Assembly: GCA_026988445.1 (NCBI GenBank)
Contig: JALSLF010000494.1
Location: forward strand, 1-9,536
Origin: Bacteroidales bacterium
GTDB taxonomy: Bacteria; Bacteroidota; Bacteroidia; Bacteroidales; NBLH01
Direction: 5' to 3'
DNA length: 9,536 nt
Numbering within the stretch: position 1 is the first letter of the stretch; each line of letters begins with the position of its first letter. Positions 1 to 7,810 of this stretch are shown here, in pieces. The notes under the pieces were generated by a model. The model had not been told where the DNA came from, did no database searches, and was given only the letters and a program-made list of their open reading frames with translations. A program made the translations under genes and the position numbers.

Positions 1-2589
1 CCATTCTTTAAAATCTTCTTCAAAAAATTTACCAACTTCTTCAATCGGATGATCTTTATACTTAACTAAGGCTTCTCTAATTCTTCTTGCCTGATATTTG
101 CGTCCTGCAACTCCTCCTATTTGATCGGGCAAACCATCTGAAAAAAAGAAAATACGATCGCCGGGTTTATAATTTATAATATAATTTTTAAAATTTTCTT
201 CTTGTTTTCTTCTTGGCGGAATACCACCAATAGCTTTCGGATTGCCTTTGTATTGTTCAAAATTTTCACCGCTAATGTGATATAAAGGACGGTGTGCACC
301 GGCAAATTGTATTTCTTTCCGTTTATAATTTATTTTAACCAGCGCAATATCCATACCATCTCTTGCACTGGCATTATCGGCATCCTGACGCAATGTTCTT
401 CGTACGCCGTTGTGCAGCATATCCAGAACTTGCCCTGCGGTTAAGGCTCTTTCGTGGTCAACAATACTGTTTAACAAAAAATATCCAATAAACGAAAGCA
501 AGGCGCCGGGAACTCCGTGTCCGGTACAATCAACTGCCGCCAAATAAATATCCTCGCCCGAAACAAAGAACCAAGGGAAATCGCCACTAACTACATCACG
601 CGGTTTATAAAAAATAAATGAATTAGGTATATATTCTTTAATTATTTTTGAATCGGGTATAATTGCCGATTGTATTCTTTGTGCATAATTAATACTTTCG
701 GTAATATCTTTATTTTTCTTTTCAATTTCAAGTTCAATTTGTTTACGTTCGGTAATATCATGTGCTACAAACAAAATAGTTTCTAAATCATGATTTTTAT
801 TAAACTCGGGAATTACATTTACTTGCATTATTCTTTTACCTTCTATAGTAGGGAAAGTTTTTTCAATCTGATACTTTTTCTTTGATTTTTTAATTTCTTC
901 AATTCCTTCCTGAAAAAATGCTACATATTCATCGGGTAGGTTAACTTCGGTAATTTTCTTTTGTTTCATTTTGTTGCGCGAAATACCGGTTGTTTTTTCA
1001 ACAATCGGGTTTGCATAAAAGAATTTACCTTCGGTATTTAAACGCACAATCATATCCGGTGAGTTTTCCGAAAGGGCTTGCATTTCACCACTCATTCGTT
1101 GAGCTTCTTCGGCAACTTTTCGTACGGTGATATCTCGTGTATTAAAAAGAATACCGTTAATGGCTTCATTTTTTATCAGGTTTCGTCCGGTAGTTTCAAG
1201 CCATATTATTCCGTGGTTTTTCTTTTCGTATCTATACTCAAAAGTTTTTGTAAGTTCGGGATTTTCAATTAATTCATTAAATGCATCTTTCAGAATAGAC
1301 TCTCCGCGTTCAAAACGGTTGGTTCCTAACATTTCTTCAGGTTTATAACCCAAAATATTATACACAGAGGGACTTACATATTGAACAATTCCATCGGTAT
1401 CGTAAATAGTAATCACTTCCGATGCATTTTCCAAAAGGGCATGTGTCCGTTCCTGTCCTTTTCGCACCTCTTCAATTTGGCTTGCCAATTTACGGTTTGA
1501 ACGTGTAAGCTCTAACTGGGTTTGTTTCATTTGTTTTGCATTCTGCCGCAAAACATCCTCGTTCTTTTGTAGTTTTTTGGTAAGTTCTTGTGATTCGGCA
1601 AGTAATTTTTCGGTGCGCACATTTACTTTCAAATTGAACAATGTTTGCGCAATTACATTACTTTGCTCACGAATTAATTGAATAGATTTATCCTCAATTC
1701 GATCATATAAAGAGGCTAATTCAATAACTCCTTGTACTTTTTCATCACTTATTAAAGGTACAATCAGGATAGAACCGGGTTTTTTATCGCCTAAGATACC
1801 GGAACTGATTGTAATATAGTCATCGGGTAATTCAGCACGGTAAATAATATCTTTTTCGTAAGCAGCTTGCCCTACCAAGCCCTGTCCTATTTTAAATTCC
1901 TGATTAATGTATTTACGCCGCTGATAAGCGTAAGTGGCAATATTAATTAAGCGTTCTTTTTCATCATCAAAAATATAAAATGCACCTTGAATTGTATCGG
2001 TATATTTTATGATTTCTACTAATGTGTTGTATGCAAGGTCTTCGATATTGGTTTGTTGACTTAATACGCGCGAAATAATCTCTTTACCTTTGGCTATCCA
2101 GTTTTGTTCAGCCTCTTTTAAAGTATTTTCTTGCAAATTCTTCAACATTTTTATCAAAGACTGCCCTAATTTATCATTTTCACTAATATGGGTAGTTTCT
2201 ACATCAAAATTTCCGGCACCGATGCTCTCAGCTAATTCTGCATTTTTCTGGATTAATTCATTTCTCTCTAAAATAACTTTTTGCAGATAATTTCTTCTCC
2301 TATCGTATCTTTTAGAAATATAATAAGCACTAATACCTAATATTAAAGGGGCTGTATCAATAATAAAGTGTAGTGGGCTTTCTTGATGTAGCGCTTTTAT
2401 ACTTTGCCAGGAAAAGGAAAGGTTGTTAACAAAAATATCAAAAACCCACGCAAATGCGGGGAACCACAAACCAAACAAAATGCCGTACAAAGTTAAACGT
2501 CTCACCGAATAACTTCCTAACATAGATGTACCGATAATGTCACTGTACATCGAATCTAATGCTTTATCTGTATGTTTTCCTTCCGGCAT
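1..2589 (-). CDS. HAMP-GAF-PAS-PAS-SpoIIE protein serine phosphatase (3' end outside window)
   Basis: This membrane-bound sensor phosphatase probably dephosphorylates a Ser/Thr-phosphorylated partner protein, as RsbU/SpoIIE-type PP2C enzymes do. The frame is open for 863 codons down to base 1, so the stop lies outside; only a short C-terminal tail should be missing. Domains by approximate residue: two hydrophobic segments (31-54 and 72-92), HAMP-like linker (93-155), GAF (165-315), coiled coil (320-380), PAS (380-495), PAS (505-612), linker with the typical YAQRIQSAIIP motif, then SpoIIE/PP2C from about 645. Metal-binding aspartates are present in SGDF (D670), VDCTGHG (D687) and SDG (D818), so the enzyme looks active; the last conserved Asp motif is beyond the edge. 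The start is the first ATG after an in-frame stop at 2593-2595, with no strong Shine-Dalgarno. It is probably the last gene of the operon beginning at 6034. The target protein is not encoded here. Confidence 0.93.
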   Translation of the reverse strand, partial: MPEGKHTDKALDSMYSDIIGTSMLGSYSVRRLTLYGILFGLWFPAFAWVFDIFVNNLSFSWQSIKALHQESPLHFIIDTAPLILGISAYYISKRYDRRRNYLQKVILERNELIQKNAELAESIGAGNFDVETTHISENDKLGQSLIKMLKNLQENTLKEAEQNWIAKGKEIISRVLSQQTNIEDLAYNTLVEIIKYTDTIQGAFYIFDDEKERLINIATYAYQRRKYINQEFKIGQGLVGQAAYEKDIIYRAELPDDYITISSGILGDKKPGSILIVPLISDEKVQGVIELASLYDRIEDKSIQLIREQSNVIAQTLFNLKVNVRTEKLLAESQELTKKLQKNEDVLRQNAKQMKQTQLELTRSNRKLASQIEEVRKGQERTHALLENASEVITIYDTDGIVQYVSPSVYNILGYKPEEMLGTNRFERGESILKDAFNELIENPELTKTFEYRYEKKNHGIIWLETTGRNLIKNEAINGILFNTRDITVRKVAEEAQRMSGEMQALSENSPDMIVRLNTEGKFFYANPIVEKTTGISRNKMKQKKITEVNLPDEYVAFFQEGIEEIKKSKKKYQIEKTFPTIEGKRIMQVNVIPEFNKNHDLETILFVAHDITERKQIELEIEKKNKDITESINYAQRIQSAIIPDSKIIKEYIPNSFIFYKPRDVVSGDFPWFFVSGEDIYLAAVDCTGHGVPGALLSFIGYFLLNSIVDHERALTAGQVLDMLHNGVRRTLRQDADNASARDGMDIALVKINYKRKEIQFAGAHRPLYHISGENFEQYKGNPKAIGGIPPRRKQEENFKNYIINYKPGDRIFFFSDGLPDQIGGVAGRKYQARRIREALVKYKDHPIEEVGKFFEEDFKEW

Positions 2590-2657
2590 ATTAATAGCTT
2601 GTCAAGATTAATGTTCTACAAATTACTTACCATTCTTTCACAAAAACCTTTATTAAT

Positions 2658-2984
2658 CTAAAATTTAGCAATTTGTTCCAATATATAACTGGAGTTGTCC
2701 TTCAAAGCATTTATAAGTTTATATGCTTTTTCCGGGTCTTTATCTTTTAATTCAATTATTTTCTCGGCATTTTCATGATATTGTTTATGAATATAATCAA
2801 TTTGCAATAAAACACCTGCACTTTCGGGTGAATCAGCAATTTTTTGATTAATTAGCTTAGTGAGAATACAATTATCATATTTAATATTCTCTTTTTCCAT
2901 TTCGCCCAAGCCTAAAACAAATGCCTTTAACTTAACGGTATTAATTTTATGAATGGCTTTTATATAAAACGGATTATAGTTCAT
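2658..2984 (-). CDS. Hypothetical small helical protein between two sensor genes
   Basis: I do not recognise a family. The product is 108 residues, charged, rich in Lys, Glu, Ile and Asn, and predicted by eye to be almost wholly alpha-helical. It has no signal peptide, no membrane segment and a single Cys in YDNCILTKL. The second half (about 62-105) reads as two amphipathic helices joined at KDKDPEK. It lacks the HxxKG-type signature of an HPt phosphotransfer domain and no STAS or kinase motif is seen. The ATG is 5 nt after the stop of the 1014-residue sensor and the gene is followed after 68 nt by the SpoIIE phosphatase gene, so the three are probably co-transcribed. From position alone it could be an adaptor or regulator linking the two large proteins; this is inference. 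That it is a real gene is supported by tight spacing, strand and the absence of any competing frame. Confidence 0.72.
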   Translation of the reverse strand: MNYNPFYIKAIHKINTVKLKAFVLGLGEMEKENIKYDNCILTKLINQKIADSPESAGVLLQIDYIHKQYHENAEKIIELKDKDPEKAYKLINALKDNSSYILEQIAKF

Positions 2985-2989
2985 TTTTT

Positions 2990-5900
2990 TTATTTCAATT
3001 TCTTTTTAATTTGACGTAACCATTGATGATATAGTTTTTCTTCTTCTTTATCCAGCATTTTTTCAATAAGTTCCTGTTCCTTTTGCATTTTTACAATTTC
3101 TTTCTGTAAATCTGCAAGTTCCTTTTTCTTAGCTGCAATTTGTTCCTCAGACTCATCAGCTGTACCTATATTCAAGCCGGATAAATCAATGAAAAACATT
3201 TCAAGCTTTAAAACATTGTTCTCATTATCGGTAATTGGAATAACAGTAATTTTTACAGGAAGAACATTACCTTTAATTAAAATTTCAACATTTACGGTTT
3301 CTTTATTATTATTAAATGCACTATGAATTATTCTTTTTAAAATGGTTTTATTTTTGCCGCTAACAAATTGCAATAGGTCTTTTTGGTCAATTTCGCCGTA
3401 TGTATAACCCGTCATCTGAATAAACAAATCGTTAAAATAACTTATTTGCGCATTTTTATTGATTTCAATTACAGGATATAATAAAAGAAGGCTGTCGGCA
3501 ATATCTCTGTATTCTTTCATACTAGCAGCAAGTTGCTCCTCTTGTAATAACAAATCACGAATGGTTTCCTGCATTTCTCTATCTTTTTCTTGCAAAGAAT
3601 TGGTATGCTCTTTAGTCATCTGCAACAAGATAGAGTTCTTTTCGTCAAGTTGTTTTAATTCGGTAATATTTCTGGCAATAGTAAATACTTTATAAACTTT
3701 ATTATTTTGGTCAAAAATAGGAGAATAAGTTTCGTTTAGCCATATACTTTCTTCATTAGAAATAATATACTTAGTTTGTATTTTTTGTGCTTGACCCAAT
3801 TTTAGTTTATTCCATAAATCAACATCTTCTTGCTCAGAGCGTTCAATGTTCAGACATTCATGCAGTTTAAGCCCCAGCATTTCATCTTTGGTTTTATGAA
3901 ACAGCTCAATAAAGTTTTGATTAACATTGATAATTGCACCGTTCAAATCATATTCCAGTACAAGCATATCCGCATTCAATGCATTAAGGATTCCTGTAAT
4001 TTCAAAATTTTTCTTTGAAATATTTTCTTTAACCAGCTCTAATTGACGAATATTTTCTTTTAGCTCTGTTTCTTTTGTAACTAATTCTTCGGCTTGGCGC
4101 TTTGCCTCCTCTTCACTTTGCTTGTATTTGGTAATATCATGTGCAAGATACAACACCTTGCTAATTTCTCCTTTTTCGTCTTGCACGGGTGTATATTGAT
4201 TAATCAACCAAATTGTTTCTCCTGCCTTTGTTTTTCTTTTTACCTCAATTTGTCTCGGATTTCCTTCAACTACATTACTCCATATTTTCCTAAATTCGGT
4301 TAATTCTTCTTTTGGAATAAAAATTTCAATATTTTTCCCGATAATTTCGGATAATTCATAACCCATAGTTTGCAAATGGCGCTCATTTACGGATAACAAT
4401 GTCCCATCTACATTATATTCTCCTTTCATCAATGTATTGTCCACTGCCGATAAAATACCACGTAAATCTGCTTCACGTCTTTGTGCCAGTTCTTGGGTTG
4501 CACGCATTTCTTCCATATTTTGCCGCATTTCAATTTCCTGTGCAGCAAGTTCTTTTGATTTTTTCTCAGATTCTTCGAGCAATTGTTCGGTACGTGCATT
4601 AATTTTTGCAGTTAATAATGTTGAAGCAATACTTTGCGCAAGTTCTTCAACAAAAGTAATTTCATGTTGCTTAAACTCTTTGAACGAAGCTAATTCAACT
4701 ACTCCTAATATGGCATCTTCAAATTTTAAAGGAACAATTAACAAGCTGTTCGGATTTGCATCGCCAAGCCCTGACTCTATTTCAATATAGTCTTCGGGAA
4801 TTTCTTTTAAATAAATAGTGTTTCGCTCTAATGCAACGGTGCCAATTAAACCGTCTCCGAAACTTATTTCTTTCTCAAAAAACTTTTTACGGTCATAGGC
4901 AAAAGCTGAGACTAATTGAATTTTAGGTTCTTTACCGGAATCATCAACCAAAAATAAGCCTCCTTGATTCGCATCAAGATAGCGTACAAGATTTTTAATA
5001 ATATTATCGGTAAGTTCGGTAATTCCACCGGCTCTTTGTCTTAAAATTTCACTAAAAAGTGCATGCCCTTTATTTACCCAGTTTCGCCTTTCATCTTCAA
5101 TCTTTCTTTTTTCGTCCTGCTCTTTTGCTTGCTTTAAACTATTTCTTAAATCAATTAGTGCTTTCCCGATAAAATCGCCGGTGCCGGTAAAACTATATTT
5201 GCCTGAATAGTTTCCTTTACTTAATGTAAGTGCAAACTCATTGAGCTGCGAAAGATTTTCTGTCAGCTTATTAAATAATTTGGCTATTTGCCCTATCTCG
5301 TTTTCCGACTCAGTAATTTTTGCAACAGGAATAGAACCGGAACTTAATATTTCCAAATTAGTTTTAATACTTTTAATAGCCGGATGTATATCTTTAATTA
5401 ATAAAAATACGGAAATAACAGAAATAAGTAATAAAATGGCACTAAAAATAAAAGTTTTTATAATGGAATTTTGTTGAATTTTTTTTATTTGCAAATTATT
5501 TTTCTGTATGGCTTTTGTATTGTAATCAATTAAGTTTTTGATGTATGATTGCATTTTATGAAATGCTTTTATTTCCTTAGTAGCCTTTAACTGATTAGCT
5601 TGTTCGTACTGCTTATTAAGCCTTAGTACATTAATATCTTTAAGCACAGCCAGATAATTATAAAATTCCAGTGTAAAATTATCAAAAAGCACTTTCTGTA
5701 CCTCATCAGTGGTTTGTTGGGCATAATTAGTAATTTGCGCATTAATCAAATCCATGTTTATGGATGCATTAATTGCATTAGGATTGAGCAAATCATCATT
5801 TAAAATATGATTTTCAAGCAAAACGGAATAAAGATTTTCAATTAGTCCGGAAAGATTTATTAAATTTTTAAGATAAACCTCGTTAATTTCATTAATTTGT

Positions 5901-6034
5901 TTATCAGCACGGGAAATATTTTGTATCAGTAATGCTCCAAACGAAACAATAAGCAATCCGATAATTACAGTTAAAACTGTAAGTCTTTTTTTTATCGGAA
6001 TATTATTTCTTATTTTCGAAATTTTATTAAGCAT
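2990..6034 (-). CDS. Membrane sensor protein with HAMP, GAF and three PAS domains, no output domain
   Basis: This looks like a signal-input protein at the inner membrane. Layout by approximate residue: short cytoplasmic N-terminus; TM1 17-38; a largely helical extracytoplasmic region 39-192 resembling a four-helix-bundle sensor; TM2 193-215; HAMP 214-300; GAF 321-475; coiled coil 476-525; PAS 525-640 ending in AHDIT; coiled coil; PAS 680-795 ending in ARNITELKQ; coiled coil; PAS 845-955; and a charged coiled coil 960-1012 to the end. There are no histidine kinase H/N/G boxes, GGDEF, EAL, phosphatase, methyl-accepting or DNA-binding motifs, so it must act through a partner or have lost its output. 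The HAMP-GAF-coil core closely resembles that of the SpoIIE phosphatase downstream (W-KG entry, P-DYI-I-SG, LIVPL and VELAS motifs), so the two are paralogous modules. The start is fixed by an in-frame TGA directly before the ATG. It is the first gene of the unit, with a promoter at 6173-6203. Confidence 0.92.
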   Translation of the reverse strand: MLNKISKIRNNIPIKKRLTVLTVIIGLLIVSFGALLIQNISRADKQINEINEVYLKNLINLSGLIENLYSVLLENHILNDDLLNPNAINASINMDLINAQITNYAQQTTDEVQKVLFDNFTLEFYNYLAVLKDINVLRLNKQYEQANQLKATKEIKAFHKMQSYIKNLIDYNTKAIQKNNLQIKKIQQNSIIKTFIFSAILLLISVISVFLLIKDIHPAIKSIKTNLEILSSGSIPVAKITESENEIGQIAKLFNKLTENLSQLNEFALTLSKGNYSGKYSFTGTGDFIGKALIDLRNSLKQAKEQDEKRKIEDERRNWVNKGHALFSEILRQRAGGITELTDNIIKNLVRYLDANQGGLFLVDDSGKEPKIQLVSAFAYDRKKFFEKEISFGDGLIGTVALERNTIYLKEIPEDYIEIESGLGDANPNSLLIVPLKFEDAILGVVELASFKEFKQHEITFVEELAQSIASTLLTAKINARTEQLLEESEKKSKELAAQEIEMRQNMEEMRATQELAQRREADLRGILSAVDNTLMKGEYNVDGTLLSVNERHLQTMGYELSEIIGKNIEIFIPKEELTEFRKIWSNVVEGNPRQIEVKRKTKAGETIWLINQYTPVQDEKGEISKVLYLAHDITKYKQSEEEAKRQAEELVTKETELKENIRQLELVKENISKKNFEITGILNALNADMLVLEYDLNGAIINVNQNFIELFHKTKDEMLGLKLHECLNIERSEQEDVDLWNKLKLGQAQKIQTKYIISNEESIWLNETYSPIFDQNNKVYKVFTIARNITELKQLDEKNSILLQMTKEHTNSLQEKDREMQETIRDLLLQEEQLAASMKEYRDIADSLLLLYPVIEINKNAQISYFNDLFIQMTGYTYGEIDQKDLLQFVSGKNKTILKRIIHSAFNNNKETVNVEILIKGNVLPVKITVIPITDNENNVLKLEMFFIDLSGLNIGTADESEEQIAAKKKELADLQKEIVKMQKEQELIEKMLDKEEEKLYHQWLRQIKKKLK

Positions 6035-6172
6035 TCAATAATTATCAAATTAACACATTCTGCATCAAAGCATTAGTTCATAAAATCCGTTTTGTATTTT
6101 TTCTGCTTTCTAAAATATCAGAATATTATAAAACTTATAACAAGTATTAAACCAAAACCAAACTAAAGCGTT

Positions 6173-6203
6173 CAAATTTATAAAAATAATTACTGTTTAC
6201 AAA
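6173..6203 (-). promoter_or_regulatory. Bacteroidota-type promoter of the sensor operon
   Basis: Read on the minus strand, TTTG (6203-6200) is followed by 19 nt and then TAAATTTG (6180-6173). This matches the Bacteroidota primary sigma consensus, TTTG or TTG at -33 and TAnnTTTG at -7, with ideal spacing. Transcription would start near 6165-6168, leaving a leader of roughly 130 nt before the ATG at 6034. No comparable match was seen ahead of the two downstream genes, which supports one transcript. Confidence 0.65.
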
Positions 6204-6210
6204 GTAAACA
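6194..6210. promoter_or_regulatory. Inverted repeat over the -33 element, possible operator
   Basis: TGTTTAC (6194-6200) and GTAAACA (6204-6210) form a perfect 7-bp inverted repeat around AAA. The -33 TTTG of the minus-strand promoter lies at 6200-6203, within the repeat, so a dimeric regulator bound here would block or alter transcription of the sensor operon. No regulator gene is visible in the window. It could also be chance in AT-rich DNA. Confidence 0.4.
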
Positions 6211-6312
6211 AAAATTTACTTAAATTATAGTATTAATTAATATATTTTTTTCTTATGTAAACCTAAATGTATAGATTTACAAAGTCTGTACCAATATATT
6301 TGTTTGTACTTT

Positions 6313-6352
6313 TCAACAAAAACAAATGCTACCCTTTAACAGGGCAGCATTT
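6313..6352 (-). terminator. Intrinsic terminator of the PPK2 gene
   Basis: On the minus strand, AAATGCTGCCCT (6352-6341) pairs over 12 bp with AGGGTAGCATTT (6335-6324), with one G-U pair and a five-base loop, followed by GTTTTTGTT. The stem begins 34 nt after the PPK2 stop codon. On the plus strand the G-U pair becomes an A-C mismatch and the following T-run is weak, so it is oriented for the PPK2 gene. It also insulates the sensor operon from read-through. Confidence 0.85.
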
Positions 6353-6386
6353 TATCTGTTTCTGTAAAACCTATGGGATTATCTGT

Positions 6387-7262
6387 TTACTCATTTAATA
6401 AAGCTTGTTTGGCATCTTCCAGTTTGGCTTTTTCATCAGGAGCTAATTCCGGAATTTTCATATCAAGCGATTCTAAAGTATGAATAATAATATCGCTAAT
6501 GGCAATTCGCGAAAACCATTTATTATCCGCAGGAATAATATACCATGGTGCATAATCGGTTGAAGTTTCATTGATTGCTTGTTCAAAAGCATTTTGATAA
6601 TCATTCCAATACTGCCGCTCTTTAATATCGTTTGATGAAAATTTCCAGTTTTTATCCGTTTCGTTTATTCTATCAAGAAAGCGTTGCTTTTGTTCTTCTT
6701 TTGAAAGATGTAAGAAAAATTTTAATATAATGGTACCGTTCTGATACACGGTTTTTTCAAAATTCCGAATTTGTTCATAACGGTTTGCCCAAAACTGTTC
6801 ATCAATATCATCAACTGAGTTAATTCCCGGAAGTTGCTCGTTTAAAATAAATTCGGGGTGCACTTTGGTAACCAGCACATTTTCGTAATGTGAACGGTTA
6901 AAAATACCAATTTGTCCACGCTCGGGCAAACGAATATAATGCCGCCAAAGAAAATCATGTTCTAATTCATTTTTATTGGGTGCCTTAAAATTGTGGACGG
7001 TACAGCCTTGCGGATTTACTCCCGACATTACGTGGCGAATAGCTCCATCTTTTCCGGCTGCATCCATTGCCTGCAATACAATTAATAAAGAGTGTGTATT
7101 ATCTGCATAAAATGTATATTGTAATTTATCCAGTTCTTTTTTATTCTTTTTTAATTTCTTTTTGGCATCTTTTTCTTTATAATGCCCTGTGTATTTGGTA
7201 TCATGATTTTTTAAAATTATTTTTTTGCCGGGTTTTGCAATTAGTTTGTCAATATCTACCAT
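6387..7262 (-). CDS. ppk2: PPK2-family polyphosphate:nucleotide phosphotransferase
   Basis: This cytoplasmic enzyme transfers phosphate between polyphosphate and nucleotides, in this family usually making ADP or ATP from AMP or ADP at the expense of polyphosphate. The 291 residues are close to the usual 265-300 for single-domain PPK2. Visible motifs: Walker A AMDAAGKDG (65-73), GVNPQGC (81-87), HDFLWR (102-107), Walker B-like IGIFNRSHYENVLV (118-131), and the lid region KERQYWNDYQNAF (214-226). The pattern, especially FNRSHYE with the following HPE and no second kinase domain, resembles the class III group that accepts both AMP and ADP; the class is inferred from motifs, not tested. The N-terminal 45 residues are Lys-rich. 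It is monocistronic, with its own terminator at 6313-6352 and a long non-coding region upstream. The start is the first ATG, giving the expected MVDIDKL N-terminus. Confidence 0.95.
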   Translation of the reverse strand: MVDIDKLIAKPGKKIILKNHDTKYTGHYKEKDAKKKLKKNKKELDKLQYTFYADNTHSLLIVLQAMDAAGKDGAIRHVMSGVNPQGCTVHNFKAPNKNELEHDFLWRHYIRLPERGQIGIFNRSHYENVLVTKVHPEFILNEQLPGINSVDDIDEQFWANRYEQIRNFEKTVYQNGTIILKFFLHLSKEEQKQRFLDRINETDKNWKFSSNDIKERQYWNDYQNAFEQAINETSTDYAPWYIIPADNKWFSRIAISDIIIHTLESLDMKIPELAPDEKAKLEDAKQALLNE

Positions 7263-7409
7263 AATGTAAAAGTTTTAGATGAAACTTAAATCCACAACTA
7301 TCTTCTACTGCAAAGCCAAAAACTTGTCCGACTTTTGGTTTTTCGCAACGAGCATAGATGCAAATTCAAGGGTGAATGGAATGCAAATTAGTATTTTTTT
7401 AGGATAAAT

Positions 7410-7417
7410 CAAAATTA
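7410..7417 (-). promoter_or_regulatory. Possible -7 element of the ppk2 promoter
   Basis: TAATTTTG on the minus strand fits the Bacteroidota TAnnTTTG consensus and lies about 150 nt before the ppk2 ATG. No good TTTG or TTG is found 19-21 nt further upstream (only TGAT or TCTG), so the call is weak. Confidence 0.3.
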
Positions 7418-7453
7418 ATCTTGTATTGTTCAGGGTATCAGATTAATTTATCA

Positions 7454-7539
7454 CGCACCTTTGGTGCTTGCTTATTTCTTGACACAATATTATACCTATC
7501 CCTTTGGGATAGGCTACTATATTCCGCACCTTTGGTGCT
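7454..7539. repeat. Cluster of three short palindromes (REP-like)
   Basis: GCACC-TTT-GGTGC occurs twice (7455-7467 and 7526-7538), each within an identical 15-base CGCACCTTTGGTGCT. Between them is CCTATCCC-TTT-GGGATAGG (7495-7513), a perfect 8-bp stem. All three share a TTT centre. A further small hairpin AAGCA-AG-TGCTT follows at 7540-7551. Regular spacing, shared loop and intergenic position suggest REP-type elements of the kind mobilised by RAYT (REP-associated) transposases; no such transposase is in the window. Confidence 0.7.
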
Positions 7540-7579
7540 AAGCAAGTGCTTTTGTTTTTTATAGGCTCAATTTAGCTTT

Positions 7580-7800
7580 AAAAATAAACCAAGGGCTTTG
7601 TTGCGTGCAGGTAATTTGCAAATAATTTTGCAGGTGAAGCGTGTTGCGGCAAGGATTGAAGCGGTAGCTCCCGATGGTGAAAAATATACAAAACCAAAAG
7701 GGAAAGAGCGACCAACGGAAGCTCCTTTGCCTTTTGTGGTTTTGTTATTTTTCATTGTCGGGACTACAAGCGGAAAGCCTGTAGCCGCCCTTAAAAAAAT
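7580..7800. repeat. Structured intergenic element, likely a dispersed repeat
   Basis: This block has a base composition unlike the surrounding spacer and is rich in folding potential. An imperfect hairpin spans 7689-7744: CAAAACC pairs with GGTTTTG, AAAAGG with CCTTTT, AAAG with CTTT and AGC with GCT, 20 bp in all with one mismatch and two small bulges. A second hairpin lies at 7764-7784 (CTACAAGC with GCCTGTAG; the odd pair is G-U on the minus strand). The motif AAGCGG-(A)-AGC recurs near 7663 and 7768, and TGCAGGT occurs near 7606 and 7629. It could be a repeated element or an RNA; I recall similar AAGCGGAAAGC-type sequences in Bacteroidota intergenic DNA but cannot confirm this here. Ends are approximate. 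Confidence 0.45.
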
Positions 7801-7810
7801 TTATAAAGTA

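Larger units (their letters stand above)
6035..6312. other. Non-coding leader region of the sensor operon
   Basis: This very AT-rich stretch separates the sensor gene from the terminator of the polyphosphate kinase gene. I see no coding region. It holds the sensor promoter (6173-6203), an inverted repeat over its -33 element, extra GTAAAC-type half-sites at about 6257-6262 and 6276-6280, and a leader of about 130 nt in which I find no obvious riboswitch fold. Confidence 0.7.
7263..7810. other. 548-bp non-coding region between pfkA and ppk2
   Basis: I see no convincing gene here. Bases 7263-7440 are plain AT-rich sequence upstream of ppk2 with a possible -7 element at 7410-7417. Bases 7454-7551 carry a cluster of short palindromes. 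Bases 7580-7800 carry a structured, less AT-rich element lying directly after the pfkA stop. Short open frames on both strands in 7567-7861 overlap the structured element and each other, and none resembles a protein I know. Confidence 0.7.

Noticed and set aside
4437..4790. 117-codon open frame on the plus strand inside the sensor gene
   Set aside because: It lies antisense to a clearly domain-bearing gene, its translation is rich in Ser and Cys without any recognisable motif, and several similar shadows exist along the same gene.
6253..6283. Second promoter using the TTTG at 6280-6283
   Set aside because: No TAnnTTTG is found at the required 19-21 nt spacing; only the -33-like part is repeated.
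7305..7355. 16-codon open frame (MLVAKNQKSDKFLALQ) on the minus strand upstream of ppk2, as a leader peptide
   Set aside because: It is too short to support, with no clear ribosome binding site, attenuator stem or codon bias for one amino acid.
7764..7784. Hairpin after the pfkA stop as an intrinsic terminator
   Set aside because: The stem is good on the minus strand, but no T-run follows it (CCCGACAATG comes next), so intrinsic termination is not supported.
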